A DNA stretch of 64,000 bases, from contig NC_035169.2 in NCBI RefSeq assembly GCF_001659605.2, forward strand, positions 4,516,110-4,580,109. Reading direction: 5' to 3'. The position numbers and the translations under genes were made by a program. The notes beneath the pieces were generated by a model that was not told the DNA's origin, made no database searches, and worked only from the letters and a program-made list of their open reading frames with translations. Each line of letters begins with the position of its first letter. The first letter of the stretch is position 1. Shown here piece by piece: positions 1 to 11,985 of this stretch. The DNA is from Manihot esculenta. Lineage: Eukaryota; Streptophyta; Magnoliopsida; Malpighiales; Euphorbiaceae.

Positions 1-3000
1 TGAAGCGACTTCTTCTTCAGTGGAGAATCGATAAATGATAATTGGCGAAGAAGCTGTTGAGATGAAAAACGCAGAAAGGAATGCTGTATTATTATAGAGG
101 CTCTGAGGTATGATGATCTAAGCACTACTGACGAAATGCCATTTAAATATTAAGTAGGGTCCACAGAGAGATACACAGAGTGCGAGAGTTGACTTTTAGA
201 GAAATTTGACTTTTACCTCAAAAATGGAACATGTACGCAAATTTATATTAATTATAATATAGAAAAAAAAAAGTGAACAATATTTTAAAATATCTAAAAA
301 TAGTAAAAAAAAATTATGAAATAAAAAATTATTTTAGTATTTATTATCGTTTGCAGGAAATATTTTATATTTTGAAAATTTTTTATAAAAATATTTATGT
401 GAAAAATATCATCCATGAAAATTATTTTTTAATAAAATGACTCATTTTTTCAGTGTTTAATTGAATTTAAAAAATAATAATAATAATAAATTTATATATA
501 ATAGTATTAATATAAAATAACTTTCTGGGTAATTTTCATATTACCTCAAATATAATATTTAGTTATATTTAAGCTTATATTATTAACGTTCTAAAATCTT
601 TAATATATTATTTTTAGATTTAATATTTACTATTACATTGTTAAAAAATTTTAAAGTTTTATTATTAACTTTAATACATAAAATTTATTACTAATCATTT
701 TATCCATGTGTTTGCAAATTTTTAGATTTTTAAAAAATTTATTAATTTAACTTTACTTTAAAATTATTTAATTAAAATATTTTTATATTTTATAAAATAT
801 AAAGGTATATTACTAATAAATTTTGAAAAAAAAAATCAGGAATATGAAAGTCATTCAAGCATCAATAAATAAAACTGTGATTTCTAATTTGACCAGGTTC
901 GATTAATTTGGCCGAAGTCTGGAGAACTCGAATTTAAGAGAATCTGCCAGGTTCAAGTCAATTCATTCAATATAAATAAAGTAAATATTTTAAAATCAAA
1001 TAATATAAAGATTATATATTGATCTGGACCGACTCTAGCCGCCTAATAATTGTCCAAACCCGATTAAAATATTTTGGAAAGGCAGGGTAGGGCCGGAAGA
1101 TACGGGCCTGTGATCCGATTTTTCTAATTATTGAAATTTTATACAAACTCAAAATTGATTTTAAATAAATAAAAATAAAAATATCTAATTTACATATATA
1201 AGCAGCATTATATTAATTGATAATTCATATATAAATAATGATACAAAAAATTGATTTCTTCCCATGTACATCAACCCTTGCCTTCTCCAACTTCTTTTTT
1301 AAACCTTGCACTTCACCTCTCAACTGCTAGGCTTTTGACTAAAAGATAAGGTTTTAAAATTTTAATTATGTTTTGGTGTTAACTTAAAATTTATTTAATA
1401 AAAAACTATTTTTTAATTTAAAAAGAAAGCACTTAATACTAAGCATGCTTATACAAAGAATTTATTTAAACTTGATTATCGATTTTTTATTTAAGAATTT
1501 ATGATCCATTCTAAAATTTATTATTAATTTATATTAAAATAATATTTTATTGTATAATATTATTAATAAACCTTGATTTATTTTAAAAAATTTTAAATAA
1601 ATCTTATAAAATTATATAAAAATTTAACTTTTTTATTGAATCTACGTCGATAAGAATAATATATTTTTTATAAAAATTTTAAATACTTTTTCTCGTTGAA
1701 TTAATTTTTATTTCAAATAAAAATTTTAAAAATTCACATGTAATTTTTTTTTAAACTTAAATTTATAATTGACAAGATATTATTTTATTAAAAATAAATC
1801 AACAATAAACAGAATTTTCAACATTTTTTATTTTCATGCATAAATTTAAAAAGGTCATTTTTTTACAACTCCCTCAAATCATCGAGAGAATTTGCTCCGA
1901 ACATGTTGATAGAACAAATTTATATTTGTAGAGTGCAGACATTTACTTATAATAATATTTGTATTTAATATGCAAAATTCAAATAGTTCAGAAGTTTGAT
2001 TCAAAAAAACAAAATAGTTCAGAAGTTTAATTACACGTTAATATAATATAAATAGTACACAATAATAGCTCAAAATAAATAATAAACTATTATTATATGA
2101 CACGATCAAATTGTAGAGATTTAATAAATTAATATGCAGTTTTATCGATAAAAAAAAGTCCGGAAGATCATGGTGTCTAAAATCGAAAGAAAAAAAATTC
2201 AACGCTTCAAATTAGTCTCACATTCATAATTTTAGGACGAGAATTCATAAAAAAATTATTATTAAATAATTACAATTTAATGAATTCTCTTTACGTTTTC
2301 GATTATGAAATTTTTATCGTTTAAATAATTTATTTTTTTAATTAATAAAATATTTTTTATTTGAAATTTTTACAAAACAAACAAAACCAAATTTTATAAC
2401 CAATTGAATCCGATTAAATTGAAATAAGTAAATTCAAATTTTCCATTTGGTTCCAGACTTCTAGTCTCTACAAAGAAAAATCCAAAGCCATTCTTACTCT
2501 TCCTGCATTTCATCAACTATAAATTCGTCAACACCACCTAAGCTCCAACATTACAGTCCAAAATTTTCATCAATTGCATGAAATAAATTCATCAAAATAC
2601 CCATTCTTGCCTTAGTTTCAAACATAAATAATTCAAAATCAACATTCAACAACCATAAGATAAAATCACAAACCAAATATAAATGAAAATAAAATTAAAA
2701 AAAAAACAAATATAAAAATTAGGAGGTGATAAAAAGTCCTTGTTCTCACTTTTTATTTAGGAAACATTTACCATTTATTTAGAATAAAAAATTTTATAAA
2801 ATTTTAATTCAATTCATTTCTTTTTTTATTAAATTTCTTATTTAAAATAAAATTATTTATTTATTTTTTAATTTACAACGCTTTCTTTTAAAAAAATAAA
2901 ATTAGGCTTTATTTTATTAGAATTTTATTGGTTGGTTGATTATAAATCCTGGTGTATCTGAGAATGTATAAATATTTTTATATTTTTTAATGTTTAAAAA

Positions 3001-3200
3001 TTCAAAAATTATCAATAAAATATTTTTCTTGATTAAAAAAAAATGTAAAGATAAATTCTTCATTTAAAAATAAAATTATTTTTTAAATTATAAAAATTGC
3101 ATTGAAATAGATATACATTTTATACAAAAATCTTATTAGCCTGCTATGTTTTTTTTAACATCATTTAATCATTATCTGAATTAAAAAAGTAAGAGAAATA
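1..3200. other. AT-rich intergenic DNA, no gene seen
   Basis: This stretch is dominated by runs of A and T with no credible coding frame on either strand. The first ~150 bases are less AT-rich and could be the edge of a gene lying outside the window, but I could not read a coherent protein from them. A somewhat GC-richer patch at about 880-1120 looks like a decayed transposon piece. Nothing firmer can be said. Confidence 0.6.
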
Positions 3201-3209
3201 TGTACTTAT

Positions 3210-4130
3210 AATCTTTCTCTCAACTCGCAGTTAGCTTAGTCTTTTGCGGCTTTCGTCTGCTCCTTTTATTGCTCCCAGTGCTGCTGTCCTCTGCTCCTCG
3301 TGGACAAGGGATAGCTGGTCCTTTTCCTGTCCAATGGTGGATTTAGTCTTTATTCTTTCCTATATTATGGATAAATAATAGCTTTGTTTTCGTCTTTTTT
3401 TTCTTTTCTTTTCTTCAGATCTCTCGATTATTATGAGAGACATTATGGGATCTAATTTTTCTAGTTATGGTGTGTCTTTTCATGGTGATTTTTGTACTTG
3501 CATGCAGGTGTTCTTAGAGGCTTATCAGTCTAATTGTGGTGTCACTGCATGCCTATGAGTGACGTTGTTTTAGTGACACCTAGAGCTCCTTCTCTTAACC
3601 TTCCCTCCCTTTTTCGTCTGCAAACCTCAATGCACCCTCTTTTCTTTTCGGCTGAGGAGGTGTTTAAACTCTATTCTAATGTCAAGATCTTAGGATCATT
3701 ATACCATTTTCTCTTGTTATGAGTAAGAGATCTCCTAGGCATATAAATGACTGGATATACTCTCTCGATATCCTCCTTCATGATTTAGACGAAGACTCAA
3801 TGACACTTAATTCTGGATAGCTTCTATAGTGCTAGCTTTCAAGGGTGTTCTGTGCTTGGTTGCATGCGCTACACATCTTTTTTCTTTGCAGCGATCAATA
3901 AAGGTTGTTCACCTTTCCTGCAAGCGGCGCTCACAGTGACTTACTGCAAGCAAGAGTTTTATTTTCTTAGGCCTTGGGCTTCCAATCTATGGGCTTTGAG
4001 TCTTAGGGTCTAAGTTTTCTAGTGACTTGCTAGTTTATTTCTTTAAACTTAGTGTTTCGTTTGAAACTGATTATACGTATTTTATGTGGCTTTTATTTTT
4101 ATACAATTTGTAATGAGCTTAAAAAAAAAT
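3210..4130 (+). repeat. Unclassified GC-richer island ending in an A-run (possible retroposed sequence)
   Basis: About 900 bases stand out from the AT-rich surroundings by more balanced base composition and by ending in a stretch of nine A's near 4121. No open frame longer than about 60 codons survives. A retroposed element or decayed LINE 3' end would look like this, but I could not identify a target-site duplication or a family. The strand is taken from the A-run. Confidence 0.3.
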
Positions 4131-4134
4131 TTGG

Positions 4135-5221
4135 TAAATTACACTTTAACTCTTGAATTTTAATATAATTAACAAATCAATTTTTATATGTTTAAAATCG
4201 AACAAACAATTAAACCTCTAAATAATCAGTCCGTCTAAATAGAGTTTTAGTATAATTAACAAATCGATTTTTATATATTTAAAATCGAATAAACAATTAA
4301 ATCTATAAATAATCAATCCGTCTAAATAAAAGATATTTCTATCAATTTTTACCGTTAAAATTATAAAAAAAAAATTTATTACCTTTTTAAATAGATAAAT
4401 CATACGTTAGTTTTTAAATTTTAATATAATTAATGTATTGATTCCTATATTTTTAAAATTAAATATTTAAATCCATTTATAATCAGTTCGTTTAGATTTC
4501 AATCTTTTCATTAATTTTTTGAAATTAAAAGTATCATCTTCTTAAATTAAAAATAATAAAAAATTCGAATTTCATTCATTTTCGTTTGTCTATTAAAATT
4601 TAAATATTTTAATAATTTATTTTTCATTTGAAAGAATACTATTAACTTATATCCAGATTATCATATTCAACTAAAATTTAACACCTTTTGTTATTTAATT
4701 TCAATTCATTAATTTTAAAAAATTTTAAAAAATACTTACAATTTAAATTATTTTTAACTGGCATCAAGTTAGATTTTTACAATAAGCAATTTCAGTCATT
4801 TTCAAATAGCACCAAATTAGATTTTTACAAAAAATATTCTAAAAAATTGTATTTTCAAGAGTTTGATCATTCACTAGTTTTTAAATTAATGTCTATAATG
4901 GATAAAAAAATTATAATTTTAGATGGATCGAATATAAAAAGAATTTAAAGAATTAATTTTAAAATTATAAGAATTAATCAGTTAATTATACTAAAACTCA
5001 AAAATTAAAATATATTTTATATAATATAAAATATTTAAGTGTTCAGGAATGTATTTTAGATATTTAAAATGTTTATTATCCTTTTTATTTATTAATGGAA
5101 TTATAAATGAAAGGATCTCACATTTGAACGAATTAATTATAGAGAAATTTAGTTTAATTTTAAAAATATAGAAACTGATCTCATTAGTTATACTAAAATC
5201 TAAGAATTAAAATGTAATTTA
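4135..5221. repeat. Element with long imperfect terminal inverted repeats (MITE or foldback type)
   Basis: The first ~105 bases (from 4135) pair imperfectly with the reverse complement of the last ~105 bases (to 5221). Both ends open with TAAATTACA(C/T)TTTAA. Degenerate extra copies of the left arm follow at about 4242-4330 and 4415-4500, and an extra right arm lies near 4950-5015, giving a multi-arm structure. The ~86-codon frame inside is AT-rich and looks accidental. No convincing target-site duplication was found. Confidence 0.5.
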
Positions 5222-6126
5222 TTAAAAATTTAAATTAAAATATTAAAAAACAAAAGCAAACAAAAAATAAAGAAAAGTAAATGAAAAAAGTCTGCGGTGA
5301 ATGAAAGCATAAAAATAAACCACAAGATATACCAATGCAACATACTCCTAGTAGTATTTTCCGTAAGGCTGAAGTCATTTGCTTGGAGGTTGCTTCCCTT
5401 GTGGGCATATACTAAAACTGATGGAGAAACACATGGGCAAAAATTTCAGTTTCTTCTTCTTCTTCAATGCCTTTGTTCCCTTTTATTAATGGTGGGTTGG
5501 TATCCTGTCCACATGACAGCTGCGCAAAGCTTCAGCCAACCTGCTAATTGCCAAATAACTCCAAATTAAGCAATTGCCCATCTAAGATAAATGCATAAAA
5601 TATCAAATATGTATAATTTCATAAAAAGAAGAAGAAAAAGGAAAACTGACAGTGACGGTGACGGTAACGACAGTGACCCTCCTTCCTCCACAATCACCCC
5701 ACCCCACCAAACGATTAGCAGGTACCTTACCTTACATTACATTGAACGCCTAAGAAACCTCGCAGGCCCGCACCCAATAATTCCTGTCGGCAACCAACCT
5801 CTTGCCCTTGATCCACCATTCAAAGCTCGCTGCAAGCAGGCGGATTTTTAGAGAGAGAGAGTGAGAGAAAGATTCAAGCTTTAGAGAGAGAAACCGACAA
5901 AACAAATGCAAAAGAAATGTTTTTTATTTGCACTGAAATGAAAGACAGTGTTTAGGAGGGGTCAAGCTTAGAGGAGATTCAGAAATTCTAGTTTTCAGTG
6001 TTTGCAGGAGCTTTATGAGCTAACGATTTGCTGAATCACTGAGTCTGAGAGAGAGAGAGAGAGAGAGAGTGTGTGTGTGTGTGTTGGAGTGAGGAAATTT
6101 TCAGGGATTTTCTTGGGGGGTCACAA
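5222..6126 (+). promoter_or_regulatory. Upstream region and 5' leader of the STELLO gene, with GA/GT microsatellite
   Basis: Purine-rich stretches appear from about 5842. A (GA)n tract at 6046-6069 runs directly into a (GT)n tract at 6070-6084, about 40 bases before the start codon. GA/CT tracts are common in plant 5' leaders. No clear TATA box was assigned. A GTG at 6073 is in frame with the gene, but the ATG at 6127 opens the conserved N-terminus, so it is the chosen start. Confidence 0.45.
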
Positions 6127-9100
6127 ATGTTGGTCCAGGACCGTGCAGCTGCCCCCAAGTCACCCAAATCTCCGAGGCCACTCCCTACAACCATCCATCC
6201 CAATCACAACAACCACCACCACCAGAGTTACCGTTTCTCGCCTTCCAAATCCCTTGATTTCTCCACATGGTTCTCTGAAAACCTCTACAAGATCGTCATC
6301 TGTTTTTTCCTCATCGCCACCGTCGCCGCCGTCTTCTTCCTCCGGAATACCGGTGACACTGCTGCGTTTCTCTATCTTCAATCCAAGTCTCAACCCATTG
6401 AAAAAACACTCCCATTTCCCCATGTAAATTGGAATCACATCCCACCCATTGTCGATAAGACTTCCACTTATGCTAGTTTTCGAACCGAGAAATGGATCGT
6501 TGTTTCGGTCTCTGATTATCCCTCTGATTCGCTTAAGAAGCTCGTTAAAATCAAGGGCTGGCAGTTGCTGGTTATTGGGAATTCGAAGACCCCGAGAGAT
6601 TGGGCGTTAAAGGGTGCCATATACTTGTCTTTGGAGCAGCAAGCGAGTTTGGGGTTTAGGGTTGTGGATTTTGTGCCATATGATTCTTATGTGAGGAAAA
6701 GCGTTGGGTATTTATTTGCTATCCAGCATGGGGCCAAGAAGATCTTCGACGCTGATGATCGTGGCGAGGTGATCGGAGATGATTTAGGGAAGCATTTTGA
6801 TGTGGAATTATTTGGGGAGGGAGCTAGGCAAGAGACTATATTGCAGTACAGTCATGAGAATGTGAATAGGACTGTGTTGAATCCTTACATTCATTTTGGG
6901 CAGAGGTCGGTTTGGCCTAGAGGGTTGCCATTGGAGAACGTGGGTGAAATTGAGCATGAAGAATTCTACACTGAGATTTTTGGTGGGAAACAATTTATAC
7001 AACAAGGTATTTCGAATGGATTGCCAGATGTGGATTCTGTGTTTTATTTTACTAGGAAATCTGGTTTGGAAGCTTTTGATATTAGATTTGATGAGCATGC
7101 CCCTAAGGTAGCATTGCCCCAGGGGACAATGGTACCGGTGAATTCGTTTAATACTATGTACCATTCATCGGCTCTTTGGGGTTTGATGCTTCCTGTTTCG
7201 GTAAGCACAATGGCCTCTGATGTGTTAAGGGGATATTGGGGGCAAAGGCTGTTGTGGGAGATTGGTGGATATGTTGTGGTTTATCCACCTACTGTGCATA
7301 GATATGATAGGATTGAGGGGTACCCTTTTTCAGAAGAGAAGGATCTTCATGTAAATGTAGGGAGGTTAATCAAATTTTTGGTGTCGTGGAGATCAACTAA
7401 TCATAGATTGTTTGAAAAGATTTTGGAGTTGAGTTATGCAATGGCAGAGGAGGGCTTTTGGACTGAGCAAGATGTTAAGTTTACTGCTGCTTGGCTTCAG
7501 GACCTTATTGCTGTTGGATATCAGCAGCCTAGATTAATGTCACTGGAATTGGACCGGCCACGGGCAAATATTGGCCATGGCGATAGAAGGGAGTTTATCC
7601 CTCGAAAGCTACCATCTGTGCATCTAGGAGTAGAGGAAACTGGAACAGTGAGTTATGAGATTGGCAATTTGATTCGATGGAGGAAGAATTTTGCAAATGT
7701 TGTGCTTATTATATTTTGCACTGGTCCTGTGGAACGGACTGCTTTGGAGTGGAGATTGCTTTATGGGAGGATATTCAAAACTGTGGTTATTTTATCACAG
7801 CAGAAGAATGAGGATCTTGCTGTTGAAGAAGGCAATTTGGATCAATTATACAAGTAAGCTTTGATATAATGATGATATAAGTGTTGCTTATTTTGGCATC
7901 ATATAGTGGCATTGAATATTTCTGTTAATGCACAATGCTTGCTTTTTATTCATCTTCTGATGAATTAAATTTTCCCCAGGCTAATCTTTCAAATTTAGAT
8001 AAATTGTGAATCTAGGCTTAGATATTTGGTCACCTACAACTTTGTTGATCTCAACTCTTAAGAGTAAAACATGTATGGTGAATGGATTGTGAGAATCCTA
8101 TTGCTGCTAGTTTTCCTTATTTATATCAGTTTTAGGTGTCTTTGGATTTGTCTATAAGACCATGAGAGCCTGTTATTTTTTAGATTGATATCTAGATTCA
8201 TCATGTTGAAGTCCTTTAGTTTGAATATTAAAGCATGACCCTTTATGGTTGTTTCCATTATATAAAGTGTTTGCTTTGTGTTTATTTCATGTTTGTATAC
8301 TTCCATGCATCAAAGTCCATCCTAATCTCTGAATGCCAATCATCAATTAGTGGTTTAAATTTTATTAGCACTTATTTGGAACATATATGGTTGTGTTGTC
8401 TTGAAGTAATTTTAAAATCTATAACTTATTTTTCCTGTTGGTGCAATGGTAAGGATGCTGCTTCTGTCCTGCAGATCACAATTTCATTGCACAGAAATAG
8501 CATAGCCTTCTTGCAATGCAAAGGCTGTGCACCTAACCCTTCTAGATGCAGCAAACTTCATGCACTAGGAACCCTTTAATGCCGAATGGCAAGATGAAGA
8601 TCACAGTACAATTTAGGAAATCTTGTTTATTGTAGAATTAAGAAAATTTAAAGTTTTGTTATTTAAGAAGTTCATTATTATTAGGTTTTATTAGTATTTC
8701 CTAGTTTATTTGAATTAGGGTTCCTAATCCTAGTTTGATTGGGAATATAAGCTTTAATAGGGTTAGTTTTCTACTATTCGTCATACTTTGGTATGATAAT
8801 TTTTTGAGAATAATAAACTTCGGGAATTAATTCTCTTTTCCTTAAGGATTTATTCTTTTTTTTGCTTTTGTTCTTTCTGGTGCTACATCACCCTCTCTCC
8901 TTTTTTCCCACTTTCTCGACGTTTCTTTAATAATTTGATTCTGTTTGCTTTAGATTCCATTTGCCATTCGCATTGACAGAAAATATGAGGGTCATTGCCT
9001 CGCAAATGCCTGCAGTTTTTAGATCAGACAAAACTTTTGATAGGATTGGTATAAATGCTGCCAATTATAACATCTCAACAAAATTTTGTCCCAACTCCGT

Positions 9101-11184
9101 GACTCCTTGGGATTCTCCAATTGATTTATTTAGATTATGGGTCAGTTAAGTCATCACTGGCAACGTAAACCTGCTTCAAATTCTTGAACTTCATTGAGTG
9201 CAGATGACATAATGTTGGCTGATTGCTGAATATGTGTTTGCCTGTTCCTTCAGATCTGTAAGGGTTTGGACAATGAAGTTAATGTCAAAACCAGCTGTGT
9301 CTCTTTTTATAGTTATCATTTTATCACAGCTTGGCTACTTTTTCTAATCCTGGATCTTTTCCCTTGCTTTATTCAGATCATTTTACTGGGAATATACGGC
9401 CTTAATTGATGAATCTAATCACCACCTGCTCACAAGTTGCTTTGTTGGTTAGATATTTTGCCATAAGTAGCAAACTTTTTATGTTAACCTTGATCTTGAG
9501 AGTCTGGACAAAGGATATACTGTCTATCGTCCATATTGTAGGTACTGATTTCCAAGTGGGAGCCTTTTGAATTTGACCCATGCATAGATCATAAGGGGGA
9601 TTTGAATTCTGGAAGAACTATATTTTTGATAATAATAGTGTAAACAAGTATTTTTCTGAGTTCTTGGTTATATCTTTCTATTTGGAAGACAAGTTCTGAC
9701 TTGAGAGTTGAGACCATATCCCTAGTTCCGTTTACCTAGGTTTAAGCTGGGCACATAAATCATGGGATTCACAGCATCTTACTGCAGCTAATCAGGTAGC
9801 TGTTGCTGAGTAGGAGGTGGTAATCATTGCTTACTTGGGCGGGGGGAAAGGTTGTTTGTTGATTCTGAAGGACTAACTCTCACAATGATGTCGTTTCCCT
9901 GCCGTTTTGCTGGTGTTATATTAAAATTTCAAAACTCTAGCAAAAATTGAACATGTTACATTGACTTGTCTCCGAGTTTTCCTCTTCTTTATGGATGTGT
10001 TTTTTTATCTTTTCTCACCTCTATCAGATGCACAATTTTTACAAAATTTGGTACGGGGTCTTGTCAAATTCAGGTGGTTGCTGTTGTTAATCTTTAACCT
10101 CTCTTAGAAGCTACATTTGGCAGTTATGTTGTCAAAATCTCGGTTTCTAGGGATGCATTTATTGCTATTAATCATGGAATTGTAAAATGAAGTTTAACCA
10201 TTCACCCTGTATGACAGATTATCCCATGTCTGTCATCTTAAATTGATTTTAACTTTTTCTTACCTATTCATTTAATTTCGTTTGCAGGCATCTGCCCAAG
10301 ATATTTCAGCGGTTTACTAGCGCAGAAGGCTTTCTATTCGTCAAGGATGATACTGTTCTCAATTATTGGAATTTGCTTCAAGCAGACAAGACTAAACTAT
10401 GGATTACTGATAAGGTAATTTATTTTCATCTCTTGAATTTCCCTCTCGTTCATCTCATACCATTCTTTTTAAGATAAAAGAAATTCTTTATTTAATCTTA
10501 TTTGCTTTTGAACATGAATCTGGATCTTGGAATTCGTTGCTAATTGAATCTTGTCGGCTTTTGCTCCTGTATTTGATTATAATAGCATGCATAAGTTATC
10601 AATAATACGAAAACAGGCAACTCTGGTTTTACAAACGGCATAGAAGATTCAGTGATTTTTAACGATGATACCGTGTGCTTATCTTGGTCGCAGTCTAACA
10701 TGTTTTTTCGATATAGGTATCAAAATGCTGGAGTACTGTGTCGACCAATGGAAACTCAGATTGGTTTGGCAAACAAGCTGAAATGGTAAAAAAAGTTGTT
10801 GGTTCAATGCCTGTTCACTTCCAAGTAAATTATAAGGATGCCATGAAGAGTGAACAGACGATCATTGTTTGCAATTCTGAGATATTCTACGTCCCTCACC
10901 ACTATGTAGCTGACTTTGTAGATCTTGTCAGTCTTGTGGGTGACCTGGAAATCCATCACAAAGTTGCCATACCTATGTTCTTTGTTTCAATGGATTCGCC
11001 TCAGAATTTCGACTCGGTGCTTAGTAAAATGGTATACAAACAGAATCCACCATCAATTAATTCAACCATCTATTCTGCTCAAGCACCTGCTGTTCACCCG
11101 TGGAATGTATCGAGTGAACAAGATTTCATAAAGCTGATAAGAATAATGGCAGAAGGTGATCCTCTCCTAATGGAGTTAGTTTGA
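6127..11184 (+). CDS. STL1: STELLO-type Golgi protein (DUF288), putative glycosyltransferase-like, cellulose synthesis
   Basis: Three exons give a 773-residue protein: 6127-7853, 10288-10414 and 10717-11184. All introns are GT-AG and the phases join cleanly. The start MLVQDR, a short proline/histidine-rich cytosolic tail, one membrane segment at about residues 56-72 and a long lumenal part match the plant STELLO family, which is also about 770 residues. A DADD motif at residues 208-211, in the FDADDRGE context, resembles a sugar-nucleotide/metal-binding DXD. The end EGDPLLMELV is the conserved C-terminus. STELLO proteins are known Golgi type II membrane proteins that bind cellulose synthases and help assemble and export the complexes; their enzymatic activity is unproven. 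Intron 1 is 2.4 kb and carries a SINE-like insertion. CTU2 follows 0.8 kb downstream on the same strand. I am confident of the family. STL1 versus STL2 orthology rests on the neighbouring genes. Confidence 0.95.
8436..8578 (+). mobile_element. Degenerate tRNA-derived SINE (Au-SINE-like) in STELLO intron 1
   Basis: A 5' part with GGTGCAATGGTAAGG resembles the A-box region of plant tRNA-derived SINEs. It is followed by an internal AAAGGCTGTGCACCTAACCC block and a terminal GCACTAGGAACCCTTT block, in the order seen in Au-like SINEs. The B box is not recognisable and no clear tail or target duplication remains, so the copy is old. It lies in the sense orientation of the host gene. The assignment is by remembered motif order, not by alignment. 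Confidence 0.5.
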
Positions 11185-11985
11185 AGGAAACATCTTTTTG
11201 ATACTTAGAAGAACCACGATATAGACAGAAACTGTACCATTCTGTAATTCTTATACAAAATTCTGTTTATTTTTCTTCAGGGGAGGGCTCTTTTTTTTTT
11301 TTTTTTTTTTTAAATCCCTTTTGTAGTTGTAATTTCTTTTTATATATAAAGATTTTCTTTGTAGATTTAGCTTGTATGATTCATTTACTGATTGGGTATT
11401 CCCTCACAATTATAAAATTCTTTTGTCTTTCAGTCTGAAATTAGTTTCCCGATTGTGTTGTTCATGGGCTTAACAAGGATTCTTCTGAGGAGATCAATCT
11501 TCTGTTTCAGTTCTTAGAATGGTAGGGATAGAAATCCAAGTTGACAGTTCTATAAAGGTAACAACGGAAGCATCCAACTTCTGAATAGAGCTGCCTCAAC
11601 TTATCACATCATTCTCTTTTAATTATTTCTGAATAATCTCCTTTTATCTTTTTCTACTTATGCTCTTCCACATAACTTACTCTTCTCCATTACATCTAAA
11701 ACTCTTTTTATTTTCTTTATCCATGTAGGTCGACTGAATTGCTATAAACTCAGTCTTACCGGTAATATAAAAATTAAGATTGTAAGCACGGCCCATCTCA
11801 GCTAAAGATTCCTGGGCTATGTATGCAGCTGTGAGCACGGCCCATCTCAGCTCATAAGTTAAAGATCTGGTGGAAGTCGTGCTTAAACCCTATGATTGTT
11901 TGCAGACCAAACATACCACCTGAATCCTAGAGCGAGAAGACCCATTTTGTGATTTCAAAGAACCAGCACCTAATACCCATCAGCC
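11185..11985 (+). promoter_or_regulatory. STELLO 3' region and CTU2 upstream region, with a 19 bp direct repeat
   Basis: The first part is the STELLO 3' UTR, with a T-run near 11291-11310 and AT-rich polyadenylation-like sequence up to about 11370. The second part precedes CTU2. The 19-base word starting AGCACGGCCC occurs at 11785-11803 and again at 11834-11852, a spacing of 49, and both copies are followed by a TAAAGAT word. The repeat could be a small tandem duplication or paired binding sites. No TATA box was assigned. Confidence 0.4.

Noticed and set aside
4688..4948. 86-codon open frame in AT-rich DNA
   Set aside because: Composition is almost only Phe/Leu/Lys/Asn/Ile codons from AT-rich sequence, it lies inside the inverted-repeat element, and it has no recognisable domain.
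5297..5851. Two open frames of 86-90 codons upstream of STELLO
   Set aside because: No similarity to any family I know; they lie in the promoter/leader region and look like chance frames.
8436..8578. Functional tRNA gene
   Set aside because: Only an A-box-like word remains; there is no cloverleaf or B box. SINE origin fits better.
10715..10740. GTG at 10738 as a start of an independent 148-residue protein
   Set aside because: It is the third exon of STELLO, joined in phase at 10717.
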